Part shown: piece after piece, positions 49,976-52,393 of the stretch | Layout of the letters: each line of letters begins with the position of its first letter | Position numbering within the stretch: the first letter of the stretch is position 1 | NCBI GenBank assembly: GCA_937871985.1 | Contig: CALMPB010000147.1 | Location: 1 to 52,393 of the forward strand | From: an uncultured Burkholderiaceae bacterium | Lineage (GTDB): Bacteria; Pseudomonadota; Gammaproteobacteria; Burkholderiales; Burkholderiaceae | DNA length: 52,393 nucleotides | Direction of reading: 5' to 3' | Notes under the pieces: generated by a model | What the model saw: the letters and a program-made list of their open reading frames with translations, nothing else | What the model was told of the DNA's origin: nothing | The model's database searches: none | Position numbers and translations under genes: made by a program

Positions 49976-50620
49976 TCAGCCGAACAGGCTGACCGGCTCG
50001 GCGACCGGCGGTGTGAGCCGCAATTCCTTGCGCAGCCGCACGGCGAACCGCTCGGGCGCGAGCAGGTCGCGGATCGAGGCGTAGCAGTCGCGCTCCCCGA
50101 GGTGATCGTGACGACCGCTGACGCGGCGGTAGATGACCTCGCGGTCGGCCATGGTGCCGTGGAGCGATAGCTGCATCCACAGCTCCTCGCCGTGGAGGGT
50201 GATCTCGCCGGACCGGGAGGCGTGGCTGCGGTTCGAGCGAAGGTCGTAGTGCGCGGGGTCGAGCCCCAGCGTTTCGGCGAGCCGGCGCAGCGCCTTGCGT
50301 CCGTCGCTGTGGAAGCGATCCTTGGCGACCGCATCGTGCGCGACGCCGCGCACCGCGAGCGTCAGCAGCGCCGGGTGCTGTCGCAGCTCGGCGATACGGT
50401 CCATGCAGCGCCGCTTGAGGAGCGCGTCTTCGGACTGCCGCGCGGTGACGCTTGCGAGATGGCGGGCGAGCAGGATGACCGCGGGATCGGTCTCGAAGGC
50501 GATGCCGGCGTTGCGGCAGTCGTCGATCGCGCGGGTGATGGCGTGAAGGCTTGCTCCAATCGTGACCAGCGCGCTCGGGTCGAGCGCCTGCTGGTGGCGG
50601 AAGGCGACATCGTAGGGCAT
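49976..50620 (-). CDS. Hypothetical protein
   Basis: The protein has 214 residues starting MPYDVAFRHQQALDPSALVT. It is largely helical with a C-terminal strand region (EITLHGEELWMQLSLHGTMA) and basic segments. No recognised family. It lies downstream of a leader with hairpin and purine tract at 50633-50672. Confidence 0.6.
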   Translation of the reverse strand: MPYDVAFRHQQALDPSALVTIGASLHAITRAIDDCRNAGIAFETDPAVILLARHLASVTARQSEDALLKRRCMDRIAELRQHPALLTLAVRGVAHDAVAKDRFHSDGRKALRRLAETLGLDPAHYDLRSNRSHASRSGEITLHGEELWMQLSLHGTMADREVIYRRVSGRHDHLGERDCYASIRDLLAPERFAVRLRKELRLTPPVAEPVSLFG

Positions 50621-50632
50621 GAGCGATCTCCC

Positions 50633-50672
50633 GAGCGCCTCACGCGCTCAGAAATTCGCTCCCCCTCCCCTT
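50633..50672 (-). promoter_or_regulatory. Shared leader element of the 214-residue gene
   Basis: On the minus strand GAAGGGGAGGGGGAGC is followed by GAGCGC-GTGAG-GCGCTC and the start codon at 50620. The tract touches the stop of the preceding gene. Confidence 0.55.
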
Positions 50673-50863
50673 CACGATAACCAGTTACGTAATTGCTCCG
50701 GTATTTCAGGATCGATGTCCTCGCCCGGTTGCATAGGCCGCAGACCCTGCTCCGCATCGACCGCGGCCTGCAGATGACAGGCGGCAACGGTCGCTCCGTC
50801 GTCGGTCGCGTCATAAAGCGCGAGCGCCTGCCGCATTAGCGCGAGCCGTATATTATCGCTCAT
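50672..50863 (-). CDS. Small acidic hypothetical protein
   Basis: The protein has 63 residues starting MSDNIRLALMRQALALYDAT. It is helical and acidic (DIDPEIPEQLRNWLS at the end). Unrecognised. GGGAGACTGGC precedes the start. Confidence 0.6.
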   Translation of the reverse strand: MSDNIRLALMRQALALYDATDDGATVAACHLQAAVDAEQGLRPMQPGEDIDPEIPEQLRNWLS

Positions 50864-50947
50864 GCCAGTCTCCCACTACGGTCTGCCGCCATGATTGCGT
50901 TCGGGGCAAACGAAAGCAGGCCCATAATGGTTGTAACGGCCGTGCGC

Positions 50948-51262
50948 TCATCGCAGCCTCCATCGGCCGACAAGGTCGACCATTGCGTCACGATAGCCCC
51001 ACGCATCGGGATAGATCGCAGGCTCCTGCGCGAGCCAGGCCATGACAATTAGCATGTCCTCGGAAATGATCGCGTCGCAGTTGCTGAGGTGGAGGATGGG
51101 GAAGTGGCCGTTGTCGTCACCATTCCACCACGCCAGCAGGAAGTCCGCGACGCGCGCGGCCTGCCCGGTATCGGACGAGGCGACATCCACGAGGCGGCCG
51201 ATCGCGGCGCCGACCTCGTCGAAGGCGAGTGCGCGGATGAGGGGGCGGCGTTGCGGTTGCAT
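50948..51262 (-). CDS. DUF7673-like protein
   Basis: The protein has 104 residues. AARVADFLLAWWNGDDNGHF and the terminal PDAWGYRDAMVDLVGRWR resemble the DUF7673 pattern. Function unknown. Assignment by pattern memory. It is followed by an 84-base gap before the 63-residue gene. Confidence 0.55.
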   Translation of the reverse strand: MQPQRRPLIRALAFDEVGAAIGRLVDVASSDTGQAARVADFLLAWWNGDDNGHFPILHLSNCDAIISEDMLIVMAWLAQEPAIYPDAWGYRDAMVDLVGRWRLR

Positions 51263-51302
51263 GGTGCGTATCCTGTCCTATCGGGTGGAAGCTGTCATGC
51301 GA

Positions 51303-51794
51303 TCAGGATGGGGCGTGCTTCCCGGCCTGGGCGATCATCACGGCGACCGCCTCGTCGAGCGCGGCGTCATCGCCGTTGACCATGCGCGCCGACGGGGTGA
51401 GGCGTTGCACGCCGGCGAACACGATGGCGGGTGTCCTGCCCTTGAGCCGATAGCAGAACACCTGGTCGCCCTCGATCGTCACCAGCTTCGTCCGGCATTG
51501 CCGGCGCAGCCGCTTCGCCTCCTCGATCCGGGTGATGAGCGCCGCCACCTCGAATTCGAGGCAGTGCGGCATGACGCTGTCGCCGAGCCGCGAGACGGGC
51601 CGGTTGGCGGCGAGCCAGGCATCGACCGCCTGTTCGGTGACGCTGCCGACGGCATGGTAATCGTCCGCGGCGCCATGACCGCGGTTCGAGGCGAGGAAGG
51701 CGCGCTGCCCATCGATCCAGATCTCGGCCGAGTAGCAGGTCGTTTCCTCGGACAAAGCGTCGACCACCTTCAGCTTGCGCAATTCGATGTGCAT
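51303..51794 (-). CDS. Hypothetical protein
   Basis: The protein has 163 residues starting MHIELRKLKVVDALSEETTC. The N-terminal half is beta-rich (YSAEIWIDGQRAFLASNRGH) and a C-terminal half helical with EVAALITRIEEAKRLRRQCR. Unrecognised. It starts 15 bases after the ardC-type gene's stop, so it may be co-transcribed with it. Confidence 0.6.
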   Translation of the reverse strand: MHIELRKLKVVDALSEETTCYSAEIWIDGQRAFLASNRGHGAADDYHAVGSVTEQAVDAWLAANRPVSRLGDSVMPHCLEFEVAALITRIEEAKRLRRQCRTKLVTIEGDQVFCYRLKGRTPAIVFAGVQRLTPSARMVNGDDAALDEAVAVMIAQAGKHAPS

Positions 51795-51809
51795 GGTGCG
51801 ATCTCCAGG

Positions 51810-52339
51810 TCATGCTGCGAGGGCTTCGGGTTGGTCGATCCCGGGCGCGCCACCCGCGGCGGCGTTATGGAGCCAGGTCACCGCCTGCTCGGCTTTCGCC
51901 GCGGCCTTGATGATCGCGCTTGAATCGCCCTTCAGGATCTTCAGCCAATGATCGACGTAGCTGGCGTGGTTGTCGTGCAGCTCGCCGGGCAGATTGAGGT
52001 CGGCGCAGACCAGGCACTGGCCGATGCAGGCGACCAGCTCCTCGAACGCATAGGCGTTGTCGCCGAACTTCTTGCCGAACTCGCGGTTCAAACGCTGCGG
52101 CGCACCCGAATAATGGACATATTCGTGGGCGAGCGTGCTGGCGTAATGATCGTCCGAGCGGAATGCCCCGCGCTGCGGCAGCTGGATATAGTCGCCGATC
52201 GGCGAATAGAATGCCTGATCGCCGCCATGCCGCACGGTCGCCGGCAGGCCTCCGAAGAAGGCATCGATCGCGGCGCGGTGCCGGCTCTCGATGCGCGGTT
52301 CGGGCGGTGCGGGCACCGGATAATAATAAGCCGGGAGAC
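51810..52339 (-). CDS. ArdC-type antirestriction/zincin protein, C-terminal exon (intron-split)
   Basis: The visible part begins right after the group II intron end and encodes about 176 residues. It has the zinc metallopeptidase HEYVH motif (ATLAHEYVHYSG) and FEELVACIGQ with the third ligand Glu, as in the C-terminal half of ArdC/DUF1738 proteins that bind single-stranded DNA and block restriction during conjugation. The N-terminal half must lie beyond the right edge, across the intron. With one base from exon 1, exon 2 reads on as -R/G-LPAYYYPVPA. Without splicing only a truncated protein would form from an internal GTG at 52316. Confidence 0.8.
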
Positions 52340-52393
52340 GTAGGGTAGGCCGGGTGGCGTCTCGTAGAGAACGTCCCTCGGCCCCCCTCCGAA
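52340..52393 (-). mobile_element. 3' end of a second group II intron, continuing beyond the window
   Basis: The minus strand shows TTCGGAGGGGGGC at the edge (end of domain V), then CGTTCTCTACGAGACGCC, and ends CTACCCTAC at 52340. The first intron ends TTCGGAGGGGGGC, then TTCTCTCGTAGACGCC and CTACCCTAC. They are related but not identical. The rest of this intron is outside the window. Confidence 0.82.

Overview
The window is GC-rich and dense with genes that overlap by 1-14 bases. The gene families suggest a sphingomonad-type alphaproteobacterium: HWE histidine kinase, a CsbD stress protein, DUF736/DUF3768-type accessory genes, and a MobF relaxase with an F/TrwB-like coupling protein. This assignment is inferred from gene content. 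No rRNA, tRNA or replication gene is visible to fix the taxon or the replicon type.

Layout. (1) 1-8.1 kb is chromosome-like signalling and transport: an operon of an exported BAAT-type esterase, an ABC ATPase, an ABC-2 permease and a DesK-type sensor kinase running off the left edge; an HWE kinase with a receiver protein; and a PAS hybrid kinase preceded by an orphan ParD antitoxin. (2) 8.5-20.3 kb is a conjugation module on the minus strand. It starts from an oriT-like palindrome region and runs through a ribbon-helix-helix protein, coupling protein and MobF relaxase into about nine further nearly contiguous genes (membrane, Cys-rich secreted, CsgG-like, NERD nuclease-like, Zn-ribbon and SGNH proteins). 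No type IV secretion genes are present. (3) 20.5-29.8 kb is a maintenance region: an array of ten hairpin units, a DUF2493/SLOG-like protein, SSB with a decayed inverted second copy, a Phd/MazF-like toxin-antitoxin pair, and two DUF736 genes that are a recent duplication. (4) 29.8-52.4 kb is a long minus-strand accessory island. It holds two group II introns that interrupt protein-coding genes (one complete, one entering at the right edge inside an ardC-type antirestriction gene), two PP-loop/PAPS-reductase-like proteins, a DpdA/TGT-like protein next to a Mom-like acyltransferase-fold protein, a GHKL ATPase, a HerA-like ATPase, a protein with seven or eight Myb/SANT-like repeats, an HNH protein, a secreted thermonuclease-like protein and many unrecognised ORFs.

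The most unusual signals are these. First, ten same-orientation units at 21333-22193, about 90 bp apart, have conserved flanks but different, self-complementary arms, which is covariation-like. Second, at least ten minus-strand genes across the element share a leader architecture of a GC hairpin with a purine tract of the GAAGGGGAGGGG type before the start codon. Third, one group II intron removes itself exactly in frame from its host gene. Fourth, a TGT-like base-exchange protein and a Mom-like protein sit together with PP-loop proteins and ArdC, which suggests a DNA-modification or anti-restriction cassette. Functions beyond family recognition are inferences.
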